Shown: positions 10,030 to 19,815, numbered from the stretch's first letter. The stretch is 64,000 nucleotides of DNA from Crossaster papposus (GCA_037893245.1 JBAIAA010000396.1:558001-622000); one strand, 5' to 3'. Made by a program: numbers and translations. Notes: generated by a model not told the origin, from the letters alone.

Positions 10030-10175
10030 CCAGTTAATGTTTTTTTTGGTGGTGGGTTAACTGAGCGTTTGCAGACAAGTTGTATGTTTAAAACCTTTTA
10101 AATGTAAATAATATAACCTGTGTGTACATTTCATTGTTGTTTGGTTGTTTGCAAGAATAAACCAATTTAAAAACC
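10030..10175 (+). other. 3' UTR of the full-length element
   Basis: Begins with a T-run and ggtggtgggttaa, shared with the 3' UTR of the Gag-only copies in units 3 and 6, and ends in the same gaataaaccaatttaaaaacc. This shared end is the likely recognition site for the reverse transcriptase. Confidence 0.75.
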
Positions 10176-10330
10176 GTATCTGTTCTTTTCAGCTTAATAT
10201 CTGAAACGCTGTTCATCGAACAGCCAGTATATTAATCTGATTTTTGGATTTGGGCCGTGGAATAGAGGCTTGCCTCGTCCCGGCCATGGGTTGGCCCGGT
10301 ATAGCAGTACATCCGGGATTCGGCCCACTC
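10176..10330 (+). pseudogene. U2: U2 snRNA gene 3' fragment (nt 36 to end), unit 1
   Basis: Resumes at U2 nt 36 (gtatctgttc) and continues through stem IIa/IIb, the Sm site gatttttgg and stem-loops III and IV. The exact 3' end is estimated. Confidence 0.9.
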
Positions 10331-10899
10331 CCCTCGGGGAACATCAATTAATACAAAAACAGGTCTCGTCTATTATGTGTATTCCTATGTCGCCTCACTT
10401 TTACAAGTTCTTTCTTCGCTTTACTTCGTGGCTTTCTTATATTTGAACATTTCAATTTGTCTCAATTAAATAATTGTATGAAGACCGATCTCTTTGTTTT
10501 AGGTTGATTTCTGAAGAAAGGGAAAAACAACAACAACAAAAACAAACAAACAAACAAACAAACAAACAGATCCTCTGCGACTGGTTGTATTTTTTTTTGG
10601 CGAAGATGTATTAGATTTCTTTATCTTTTCCATATTTTTAGAAATTCATATGATTTCATATAAATGTAGACTTTAAATGTTCTTTTTGTTTTTGGTCTTG
10701 TTTGTTTGAATTCCATTTTTGTTCTAAATACTGTATAGGTAATAATGCAGGGCCCTTTTTTATAGCTTTTTTTTTGTAAGTGATAAAACCTCAAATACAA
10801 TAAATAACAGTGCTTTTAACAGTTCAGTTTTTATGTTTGTATTTTAATGTTGCGATTATTCGTTTGCTTGCTTTCCTCTCTCTCTCTCTCTCGTTGACT
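10331..10899 (+). other. Post-U2 spacer ending at a deletion junction
   Basis: Same spacer as before every H4. It has a candidate snRNA 3' box just after U2, a (CAAA)n microsatellite about 10,530-10,568 and a CT repeat about 10,875-10,892. In intact units it continues gactgtttatttctcc. Here gactgt is joined directly to cagcacgaac inside H2B, with only a GT shared at the breakpoint. Confidence 0.85.
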
Positions 10900-11211
10900 G
10901 TCAGCACGAACAAGAAAAGGCGTCGGCGTCGCAAGGAGAGCTACGGCATCTACATCTACAAAGTCATGAAACAGGTGCACCCCGACACAGGAATCTCCAG
11001 CAAGGCAATGAGCATCATGAACAGCTTTGTCAACGACGTGTTTGAGCGCATCGCCGGCGAATCTTCCCGCCTTGCCCACTACAACAAGAAGTCGACCATC
11101 TCAAGTCGTGAAGTGCAGACTGCAGTACGCCTAATCCTCCCGGGAGAGCTTGCCAAGCATGCAGTCAGCGAAGGAACCAAGGCCGTCACCAAGTATACGA
11201 CTTCAAAATAG
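10900..11211 (+). pseudogene. H2B: 5'-truncated histone H2B, unit 2
   Basis: Retains H2B codons 20-122 with normal stop and stem-loop but has lost its promoter, leader and the first 19 codons. One base differs from the other copies (aagaaaagg instead of aagaagagg, silent). The frame is accidentally open upstream to 10,810, giving a 133-codon chimeric frame with a hydrophobic N-terminus. As the H4 promoter boxes are also deleted, I expect no normal expression. Confidence 0.92.
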
Positions 11212-11255
11212 GTTGACCGAGGGAGGAACAAATAACACGAAAAACATAACCAAAC

Positions 11256-11271
11256 GGCTCTTTTCAGAGCC
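11256..11271 (+). terminator. H2B stem-loop, unit 2 (of truncated gene)
   Basis: ggctcttttcagagcc retained after the truncated H2B. Confidence 0.9.
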
Positions 11272-12287
11272 AACACAATTTAAAAAAAAGAGATGTGACT
11301 GTCTGATCTGTGTTACTAATTTAGTCAATATTCGTAGGTGGTAAAATCGTTCGGGTAGTGTTCCCGTCTTTACATTCTCCCTGACCTTAAAAGGAGAAAT
11401 GAAGATCAACATTAACCTTCTGTTCTCGTCGCCTTTGAAAACAAATATGTGACTTGAAAAGGCATGACGGGGAAAAGTATTTCTGTAGTATTTGGAGTTC
11501 TATTGTTTTACACCGTAGTAAAGACCGATTCGTTAGTTTTGCAATGATACCAACAGTATTTATTTACATCATTTAATTAACATGATATATACAACATTGC
11601 AGGGCTGACAGTGCGCCGCCCAACCTAAGCGATCGAATTTTTAAAACCAACGAATAGCTTTGACCAAAACAATTATACGCGTGTCCGCCAACAACGAAAT
11701 TGACAAATGGGGGTCATTGTTAATTTAGCCTCAGTAAGTCACGTAGGAATTTGCAATGGCGAAACAGCCTTTTGTTATTCAGCACCTGTGCACGCAGTGG
11801 TTTTTGTTCATTCAGTCTCCATTACGAGAAGTAGTGGTTTCTTGTTTGATGTATGTTTAATATATGTGTTTGTCGTATCTCTGTGCAGACAAATCCGTGA
11901 CAGTTTTCAATGTGGTTTATGAGGGACGATCTGCGGCCAGCGTGGAGGCAGGTCAATCGGTAGGCAACAGGGACACACCGTCGGGATAACAGAAATCGTC
12001 TGAGAAAGCAGGTAAGGTTTTTGGGTGCTTTGGGTTTTTGCTGTTATGATTTCATCGCTTAGATTGAAGACAGACAGACAGACAGACCTCGTTCAAAAAA
12101 TGTATCCCTGTCTTCACGAATCCAAAAATGGATGCGGTGCACTCAACCGTACAGTAAGTGTGTCGCGCGTGATTGGCTACTTGGCGTGCTTCGGCCAATC
12201 CACCGGAACGCTATAACTAGTGCTGTCACCCCCCTCGTACGGCACTTTCACTGCAGATCGCAATCTACTGTCACCAATTACTTCAAG

Positions 12288-12665
12288 ATGACTGGACGAG
12301 GAAAGAGCGGAAAAGCAAGAAGCAAGGCCAGGAGCAGGTCCTCAAGGGCGGGACTGCAGTTCCCCGTGGGTCGCGTTCATCGATTTTTGCGAAGGGGCAA
12401 CTACGCTGAGCGGGTTGGAGCCGGTGCACCGGTCTACCTGGCAGCCGTGATGGAATACCTGACCGCGGAGATCCTGGAGCTGGCCGGTAACGCAGCACGA
12501 GACAATAAGAAGACGAGAATTAACCCTCGACATCTGCAGCTTGCTATACGCAACGACGAAGAGCTTAACAAGTTGATGAGTGGGGTTACCATCGCGCAAG
12601 GCGGTGTGCTTCCCAACATCCAGCAAGTACTTCTGCCCAAAAAGGCCGCCAAAGTATCAAAGTAA
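12288..12665 (+). CDS. H2A: Histone H2A, unit 2
   Basis: 125 residues, identical protein to unit 1, with the same CCAAT and tataactag promoter. It survives intact downstream of the deletion, so this unit supplies H2A without the other three histones. Confidence 0.98.
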   Translation: MTGRGKSGKARSKARSRSSRAGLQFPVGRVHRFLRRGNYAERVGAGAPVYLAAVMEYLTAEILELAGNAARDNKKTRINPRHLQLAIRNDEELNKLMSGVTIAQGGVLPNIQQVLLPKKAAKVSK

Positions 12666-12710
12666 TAGGCCTACAAACAAATTACTTTGCCTCCACAAAC
12701 AAAACCAAAA

Positions 12711-12726
12711 GGCTCTTTTCAGGGCC
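12711..12726 (+). terminator. H2A stem-loop, unit 2
   Basis: ggctcttttcagggcc, T-G pair in stem. Confidence 0.93.
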
Positions 12727-14161
12727 ACCACATAGTTACAAGAGAGAAACGCCGCTGTCTGTCTGTTCTTCATTTTTAAATAAAGTTTTAAAAGAGACAA
12801 ATTTAGATAATACATGTGTAGATTTTAACTTTCACAGCCAAAGGCCCGCTGAGTTTGTTCAATGGCTTCGTTTATTTTTTAAAGAATCGCCTTCCCTTTT
12901 CCTGCTTATAAAAATATTAAGAAAGTGTTTTTTGTCATCCGGGCGCGCGTGCGTTTTAACTTGTATCCCGGCGACCTTCATATAAAAACTAGTTCATTAA
13001 ATATGCAACGCGCGCACTGTGACTTCAACAAAGCAAAAATAAATACGCGCTGTGTCTGTACTCTATATATACATGTACTACGCGTACTGTACAGTACATG
13101 CATGTTCAGTTTGTAAAAGTACGTGAATGATATTATACCCGCGACCCAGCACATCAAAATCAAGAATAAGTCGGAAAAAGACTTTCGGAGATATAAATAT
13201 AATAAGATTGCAAATTCAATAAGCTTTTTAATGACATCCATCACAAGCCTTTAGCTCGGAAATTATTGGTTACGAGTTACAGACTGGGGATGGCTATCAA
13301 TAGAAAGCCTATGGAATTTCAAATGTTACTATGTACATATCGTGAATTGTCATTTCCCGCTTATTATTGATTTTGATATCCTGGGTCACATTTTCATAGA
13401 TTTAACAAAAACATTGGAAATGTGGTGAGTTGACACTTCGCGTGTGGTCTATTAGCTTTGTTTTCGTGTTCTGTCTTACCTGGGCCCAATTTCATAACAA
13501 ATGTAAGCACAACAATTTGCTTAGCATGAAACCTTTTCCTTGGCCAAACTGAAGATTTCCGAACACGTTTTATTGACGGTCGTGAATTCTCGTTAACGTT
13601 CGCGACTACAATTTCGACGTCTGGGTGTACACAATTAAATGGTCAGGCCATAGAACCAGACTATTTTCACCGCCCACAAAGTGGGACATTTAGGTTCTGC
13701 TTAAAAACAAATAAACCGGCCTGAACGGTAAACGATCGAGGCGCGGTTGTGCCGAAGGGCGCCATCTATCGGCACGCTCGTACCGGCAGGTCTGTGTGTA
13801 TTTACAGCGGCGAGGCGCAGTGCAGCATGGCGATAATTTTGATACCAGTCGCATTTTTCCAGATTTTCAAGTGACTTTTGGTTAAAAAAAATGAATTTGT
13901 AAAAGAATATTGTCGATGTGTATGAAAATGTGTTATGAAAACCCCCCAAGCTCATGAATATTGATGTAAATTAACGTGCCAAAAGTTGGTAATTTCTATA
14001 AACGGGTTTGCGTCGGGCTCTGTGAGAAGTCCTTTTCTTGACCCGAAATACACAAATTAGAAAAGTTAAAATAAGAATATTATTCGGATGAGAACAATGG
14101 GCGGGGGAATCAATTTGCATGCATAATTCCAGAGCGCCCTATTGGTTCAATGTCAATCGTT
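12727..14161 (+). promoter_or_regulatory. H2A-U2 spacer and U2 promoter, unit 2
   Basis: Same content as the unit 1 spacer. The octamer is at 14,113-14,120. No gene seen. Confidence 0.55.
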
Positions 14162-14197
14162 ATCGCTTCTCGGCCTTTTGGCTAAGATCATGTGCAG
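14162..14197 (+). pseudogene. U2: U2 snRNA gene 5' fragment (nt 1-36), unit 2
   Basis: U2 nt 1-36 with one change at nt 34 (T to C) next to the insertion. Confidence 0.92.
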
Positions 14198-14735
14198 CTT
14201 TTTTGCTCCCGTGATTTTGAGGCGTAGTTGAGTTTTGTCGTATTGAACTGATATTTTTTGGATATCAGTTTGTTCCGTTTGGTTTATAGACCAGGTTGGT
14301 CTCATTTTCGCCAAATTTCTTCGGATTTTTGGTTGTTGTTTTGGAGGTTTTTAGTTTTGGTTTTTGGTCGCTGGCTGTATACGCAGTGCTGTAGCAGCCA
14401 GCGCCATTCGTTTACGTACAGCCTTTGTTCTCCCCGTGTAAGTCCACAGGCCCATAGGTTTGTACGCGTTTCTTTGTCCGTCCTGTACAGTGTACGGCTT
14501 TTCCTTTGTTGTGCATTTACCCGTGGCACTTACATAACACCAGTTGTGTGTGTAGTGCTACGGGTTTATCTATTTCTTTGTGTGCGTGGAGACAATAAGT
14601 CTTGCCTTCACGCCACTTTTTGTACATATATACTAGTGTTGTACATGTATGTACTTGCGCTTGTATTTTTTAAATACACAGCGCGTGTGCATCTATTACT
14701 TTCTAGTTTAGCTGGACTAGGCAGTTGCTAGTCCA

Positions 14736-14738
<3 letters not shown>
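14198..14738 (+). other. Structured 5' leader of second-family element, copy 1
   Basis: A chain of hairpins: ctgatat/atatcag, agacc/ggtct, gctggctg/cagccagc, acccgtggcact/agtgctacgggt (with T-G pairs), and a final gctggactag/ctagtccagc at 14,711-14,737. Several are kept in copies 2 and 3 by paired or wobble changes. Confidence 0.6.

Positions 14739-14828
<90 letters not shown>
14739..14828 (+). repeat. 90-nt poly(T) tract
   Basis: Uninterrupted T run directly after the 10-bp hairpin. The tract is 63 nt in the unit 7 copy and only 5 nt in the unit 4 copy, so it is expanded. Length may be affected by assembly error. Confidence 0.9.
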
Positions 14829-14832
<4 letters not shown>

Positions 14833-14887
14833 ACCCAGGAGGTTTTTTCCTTTCTTGGTATTTTGTATTCTTTGGATTATTTCCAGT

Positions 14888-16537
14888 ATGGCTGGAAGTA
14901 ATACTTCTAGTGCTAGGCGTCCCCGCGCTTTCGAACTTAGTTTCGATGGCAAGGAGACGTCTAGCGATGTCTTTAAGGTCCTCCGGGGGATTGGGATTGT
15001 CCCGTCCTCCCACCTGGAGGCCTTACAACCCCTTTCCGGCGGCCGGTTTGACCTTACGTTCAAATCGGCCGTCTTGGCTCGTCGTTTCGAGCTTGATCTG
15101 GACCAGCTTCCTGGGTGTCGAGTGACATCTTTCGACCTGAAGCTGGTCTCAGTATATTATGTAGAGATGGATCTAGACGACAATGTCGTCAGATCCATTC
15201 TCTCTCAGTACGGCAGGGTCCATAAGGGTAGGTTTTTGACCTACCCCGAGGAGCCTGCCGTATTTACTGGCACCCGGCAATACTTAATGTCGGGTGTCAT
15301 GTCCATTCCTTCGGTTCTCCGCGTCGGGAATCGCAATGCCTGGGTCGGCCATTCTGGTCAGACCCGGACTTGCGCCCGATGCGGGAGCCCTGGCCACTCT
15401 GCAGGCAAATGTATCACCGTAAGGTGTTACAAATGCTTGCAGTTGGGTCATCCCTCCGGGGAGTGCCCCAACAAAGTGATGTGCACGTACTGCGGGGACG
15501 AGGGGCACAGTTTTAAACTGTGCCAGAAGTCCTTCGCAGTGAAGGTGCGACCCGCCAAGCGGTGGGCAGATGTGGTGGTGCAGGGGAAATCTGCCCCTGC
15601 ACAACATAAGGGGAAGGCTTCTCCGCCTCTTGAGGCGCCCACACTTGTGGGCGCCGAGAAGGTGGGGAGCCCTTCCTCTTCCCCTAGCTCCGAGCCCGGT
15701 CCGTCGGGCTCGGAGACTGTAACGGTGTCCGATACCAATATGGTATCGGACTTCGAATTGCCTCGAGCACCGTGTATTCGGTGCTCGAAGGATGCCGGTC
15801 CTCTACGATCCGCGGAAGGGTGGCTTTGTTTCCACTGCAAACGCCGGATCGTGAGGACCGTTAAGTTCAATTTTGTCGGTTGCGACGGCTGCATGGGAGA
15901 CGACGCGGAAATCGTTGTCTCTTGTGACACCGTTGGGTGTCAGGCCGCCGCGATCGACAGAGTTGTTCCTGCTGTCCCTGTATCAAAGAAGGGGAAGGCG
16001 AAGAAGAAGAAGAAGAGGTCGCGAGACCCTTCTTCTGACTCGGATGCCCCCTCTTCCAAAATACAGGGAACTAACCTCTCGGACTCTCCGGAGTCTGAGA
16101 TGGTAGTAGACGAGCCGATTGGCTCGTCAAAAACCATTGCCGGCCCCCTAGGCGATAAGGGTGGCACCGGGGTGGAGGTAGCCCCGGAGACCTCTAAGGA
16201 GCCTCTCCGGGGTTCCTCTTTGGACCTGGTCTGTCAGGCCGAGGACAAACTTGATGGTATAGTTCTCCCTGGTCAAACTAGAGATTTGACGATGACCTGC
16301 AACTTTTCGGGTTGCGGTGTCGTTTTTCCGGGCTGGGGGCAGATGGTCGCTCACAGGCGGATAGCCCACAGTTGTGAGACGTGTGTTCCGTGCCCGGTGT
16401 GTAAAGTTAAGACCGTGTCGCCAATTAATTGGTCGGGCCATCTTTCCCGGGTTCATACCCAGTATGTCCTGGACGTAGATGTGGCCGTCCTTCAATCGAC
16501 GCTTACAATTAGCGGATGTAGTTGGGCCCATCCCTAA
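14888..16537 (+). CDS. Second-family ORF1: Gag with three CCHC and two C2H2 fingers, copy 1
   Basis: 549 residues from the ATG at 14,888 (MAGSNTSS); the open frame begins slightly earlier without an ATG. The N-terminal half (about 10-155) has an LxDNVVRSILSQYGRV segment comparable to the RRM-like part of the unit 1 Gag. Three CX2CX4HX4C knuckles lie at 162-175, 180-193 and 199-212. A Cys-rich cluster (CIRC...CFHC...CDGC...C, about 306-370) and a Lys-rich nuclear-signal-like run (KKGKAKKKKKRSR) follow. The C-terminus carries two C2H2 fingers, about 471-494 (CX4CX12HX4H) and 502-523 (CX2CX12HX4H). C2H2 fingers in target-specific retroelements often bind the target DNA, so a role in U2 targeting is possible but is inference. 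Confidence 0.88.
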   Translation: MAGSNTSSARRPRAFELSFDGKETSSDVFKVLRGIGIVPSSHLEALQPLSGGRFDLTFKSAVLARRFELDLDQLPGCRVTSFDLKLVSVYYVEMDLDDNVVRSILSQYGRVHKGRFLTYPEEPAVFTGTRQYLMSGVMSIPSVLRVGNRNAWVGHSGQTRTCARCGSPGHSAGKCITVRCYKCLQLGHPSGECPNKVMCTYCGDEGHSFKLCQKSFAVKVRPAKRWADVVVQGKSAPAQHKGKASPPLEAPTLVGAEKVGSPSSSPSSEPGPSGSETVTVSDTNMVSDFELPRAPCIRCSKDAGPLRSAEGWLCFHCKRRIVRTVKFNFVGCDGCMGDDAEIVVSCDTVGCQAAAIDRVVPAVPVSKKGKAKKKKKRSRDPSSDSDAPSSKIQGTNLSDSPESEMVVDEPIGSSKTIAGPLGDKGGTGVEVAPETSKEPLRGSSLDLVCQAEDKLDGIVLPGQTRDLTMTCNFSGCGVVFPGWGQMVAHRRIAHSCETCVPCPVCKVKTVSPINWSGHLSRVHTQYVLDVDVAVLQSTLTISGCSWAHP

Positions 16538-16722
16538 AGTGCTGGGCCCTTTTTCAAGTACGTAGAGACTTTGTCTCTGTAAGTACTGTCCTCGTGCTTC
16601 GACCCTTTAGGTTTTTTGATAGGAGTAGTGTCCTCTTTTAATAGGAGTATCGTATAGGACCTTTTAGGTCCATGTTGTTGTTTTGTAGTTGATAGTATGT
16701 ATTTTGTTTGTATACGTTCCAT

Positions 16723-16786
16723 GGCAGAGAGTTAGGGTCGTACCCTACCACGGTAATGCGTGGGTAGCGTGGCTACACTCTCTGTC
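16723..16786 (+). other. Cloverleaf RNA I in 3' UTR, copy 1
   Basis: Four-way junction without unpaired junction bases: P1 16,723-32 with 16,777-86 (10 bp, one G-T), P2 TAGGGT/ACCCTA, P3 CCACG/CGTGG, P4 GTAGC/GCTAC. Copies 2 and 4 carry compensating changes. It has neither the anticodon-loop nor the T-loop sequences of a tRNA. Confidence 0.75.
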
Positions 16787-16834
16787 TGTACCGTCCTGTT
16801 TTGGTGATATGTAAGTTTTTATATTTAGTAAAAA

Positions 16835-16912
16835 GGGCAGGGAGGCTCGTAGCCTCACGAACCTAGGTGTAGTGTGACTACCCTGTCCTAGGAGTCTTCT
16901 TTATGAAGACTC
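16835..16912 (+). other. Second folded domain and terminal hairpin in 3' UTR, copy 1
   Basis: A stem GGGCAGG/CCTGTCC (16,835-41 with 16,882-88, one G-T) encloses hairpins GAGGCT-cgt-AGCCTC and GTAGT-gtg-ACTAC. An 8-bp hairpin GAGTCTTC-tttat-GAAGACTC (16,892-16,912) follows 18 nt before the U2 junction. Confidence 0.65.
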
Positions 16913-16930
16913 TAAAACCATCAAAAATAA

Positions 16931-17085
16931 GTATCTGTTCTTTTCAGCTTAATATCTGAAACGCTGTTCATCGAACAGCCAGTATATTAATCTGATTTTT
17001 GGATTTGGGCCGTGGAATAGAGGCTTGCCTCGTCCCGGCCATGGGTTGGCCCGGTATAGCAGTACATCCGGGATTCGGCCCACTC
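16931..17085 (+). pseudogene. U2: U2 snRNA gene 3' fragment, unit 2
   Basis: U2 nt 36 to the end, after aaaaata. Confidence 0.9.
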
Positions 17086-17710
17086 CCCTCGGGGAACATC
17101 AATTAATACAAAAACAGGTCTCGTCTATTATGTGTATTCCTATGTCGCCTCACTTTTACAAGTTCTTTCTTCGCTTTACTTCGTGGCTTTCTTATATTTG
17201 AACATTTCAATTTGTCTCAATTAAATAATTGTATGAAGACCGATCTCTTTGTTTTAGGTTGATTTCTGAAGAAAGGGAAAAACAACAACAACAAAAACAA
17301 ACAAACAAACAAACAAACAAACAGATCCTCTGCGACTGGTTGTATTTTTTTTTGGCGAAGATGTATTAGATTTCTTTATCTTTTCCATATTTTTAGAAAT
17401 TCATATGATTTCATATAAATGTAGACTTTAAATGTTCTTTTTGTTTTTGGTCTTGTTTGTTTGAATTCCATTTTTGTTCTAAATACTGTATAGGTAATAA
17501 TGCAGGGCCCTTTTTTATAGCTTTTTTTTTGTAAGTGATAAAACCTCAAATACAATAAATAACAGTGCTTTTAACAGTTCAGTTTTTATGTTTGTATTTT
17601 AATGTTGCGATTATTCGTTTGCTTGCTTTCCTCTCTCTCTCTCTCTCGTTGACTGTTTATTTCTCCTCTCGTGTCGTTATTTCGGGAGGGAAACCTCTGC
17701 CACGATTTGT

Positions 17711-17723
17711 TGCTAGAGGGCGC
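17711..17723 (+). promoter_or_regulatory. CTCF-like motif upstream of H4
   Basis: tgctagagggcgc fits YAGRKGGCRS on the plus strand. With the minus-strand motif in the H2A-U2 spacer it gives a convergent pair around the four histone genes in each intact unit. Motif match only. Confidence 0.35.
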
Positions 17724-17775
17724 CCTGACTTTCGTTTGCCTGGCGTGCTCCTATCGCGTCCGCGCATAGCAGTGA

Positions 17776-17784
17776 TATATAATA
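17776..17784 (+). promoter_or_regulatory. H4 TATA box
   Basis: tatataata, 78 bp before the H4 ATG. Same position in units 3-8. Confidence 0.75.
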
Positions 17785-17817
17785 CACTGCCTCGCCCATT
17801 CAATCGATCTAGTCTAG

Positions 17818-18165
<348 letters not shown>

Positions 18166-18200
18166 ATAGATGCATGATACATGCCATTTTCAAACCAAAC

Positions 18201-18216
18201 GGCTCTTTTCAGAGCC
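18201..18216 (+). terminator. H4 mRNA 3' stem-loop, unit 3
   Basis: ggctcttttcagagccacca, perfect stem with the ACCA flank where cleavage occurs. Downstream element caaaaagagatt at about 18,229-18,240. Confidence 0.95.
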
Positions 18217-18652
18217 ACCACGATTTCACAAAAAGAGATTGATTCCAGGTTTTAATTTGTGTGTACTCTGTTATTATTTGGGCATTGTCTCGCGGGATTC
18301 AGTGTGGATTTTCCTCCCTGTGTCTATTAGTATTAAGGTTTTTTTCTTTTCGTTTATTGCCCGTAATTATTCCCGGGATGTCTTTATCGAAGACACGGCC
18401 CATTTGTTTATTTTGGTAGCTGGGGAAAATTAATTTGCTTGCAAAGTATCATGTACTCGTAGGTAATATTGACCGTATTGTTTCGGAGGGTAAATCAGTT
18501 GTGATCAGTGAAGCGTCCCGGCATGGTGTCCGAATTATCCAATCGGAAGACTGCCCATTGTTATACTTCAGCCCCAGGATGCTATTCTCTAGTCTTAAGA
18601 GACGGCCTGTTCGTTGATTTGGCATTCACTTCTTATCTACTCTCCATTCTGA

Positions 18653-19081
<429 letters not shown>

Positions 19082-19112
19082 GTCACAGCTGCGTGCGCAA
19101 AACTAACCGAAC

Positions 19113-19128
19113 GGCCCTTTTCAGGGCC
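19113..19128 (+). terminator. H3 stem-loop, unit 3
   Basis: ggcccttttcagggcc. Confidence 0.93.
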
Positions 19129-19815
19129 AATATTTTTTTCAAAGAGAGATTCATTCCAATCGCGTTTTCTGTAGAGTTTTGGAAAGTTAAGTTTGGTTAC
19201 TATAGGTAAATACGAATTTTAACTGGCCAGAGCTCCGGAGAACGGATTAATAAAATTAATCGGATTAGTCTCTTTCCATTTTGTTTGTTTGTCTGTCTGT
19301 CTCTTATTTTTTGTTGTCCCCCCACCCCCCAAAATAAAAATAAAAAATTATTTTACTTTTAATACGGTAAAAAAGGAGAAGAGTAATTGCCTGGCCATGT
19401 ACACAATTGTTTATGCAGTCATTTTGTGTCATATTTTCGAAAACGGGAACTCTTCGTTACATTGGATGATACGCAAGTTTACCCGGCGTTTGGGGAAAAA
19501 TAAATAATGAGTGAAACCACACCGGATTGTTGGCCTCTACCGAATATAATAAAAAAGTGGATATTCTAAATTATTGTTTGTAATTGTTTGTTTCTTGGAG
19601 TTTTCATTCGGATTCGGAAGGATAGCTTTTGCCCTCTGTGCGTGTGGCAAGCGCCAATGCATGTCACTTTGCACGCGTACATAATTCTTCACGCTTGGGT
19701 GATTGTGTGGACAATGCGTGTATGCCCAGAATCCTAGCGGGTACCATAAAAGTCGTCCCGGCATGCTTGACCTTCCATTCGATCGCACGATCACATACAC
19801 TCATCTTCTCCAATC

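Larger units (their letters stand above)
4899..10175 (+). mobile_element. Full-length U2-inserted non-LTR retrotransposon (Tx1-clade, Keno-like)
   Basis: A 5,277-bp element in the U2 gene, sense orientation. It has two open frames: a CCHC Gag (ORF1) and an APE-RT protein (ORF2). There is no LTR and no poly(A) tail. The 3' end is gaataaaccaatttaaaaacc, with an aataaa about 20 nt before the junction. There is no target-site duplication; instead 3 nt of U2 (33-35) are lost. The leader before ORF1 is only 12 nt, so it probably relies on the U2 promoter. The clade is inferred from APE plus RT plus C-terminal CCHC and from the U2 target. Both ORFs are open, so this copy may be competent. Confidence 0.9.
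14198..16930 (+). mobile_element. Second-family Gag-only U2-inserted element, copy 1
   Basis: 2,733 bp, sense orientation in U2. Its order is a 690-nt structured leader, a 10-bp hairpin, a 90-nt T run, one ORF1 and a structured 3' UTR. No endonuclease or reverse transcriptase is encoded, so it must be mobilised in trans. It follows U2 nt 36 and is followed by nt 35/36, so the insertion is clean apart from a possible AG duplication. It has no poly(A) tail. The family is distant from the unit 1 element; only the Gag architecture is shared. Confidence 0.88.
10331..17085 (+). repeat. Histone-U2 tandem unit 2 (2,218-bp deletion)
   Basis: Lacks H4, H3 and the beginning of H2B through one clean deletion, and has a second-family element in U2. 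The rest of the H2B-H2A-U2 part looks identical to the other units. Confidence 0.95.

Noticed and set aside
10810-10899. Chimeric start fused to truncated H2B as a new gene
   Set aside because: The upstream part is CT-repeat spacer that is non-coding in other units, and no promoter remains.
14717-15013. Minus-strand frame with a long poly-Lys run (also 54,667-54,936)
   Set aside because: It is only the reverse of the poly(T) tract, with no other coding feature.
16723-16786. Cloverleaf as a tRNA gene
   Set aside because: The stem lengths are wrong, two loops are only 3 nt, and there is no anticodon arm, A box or B box.
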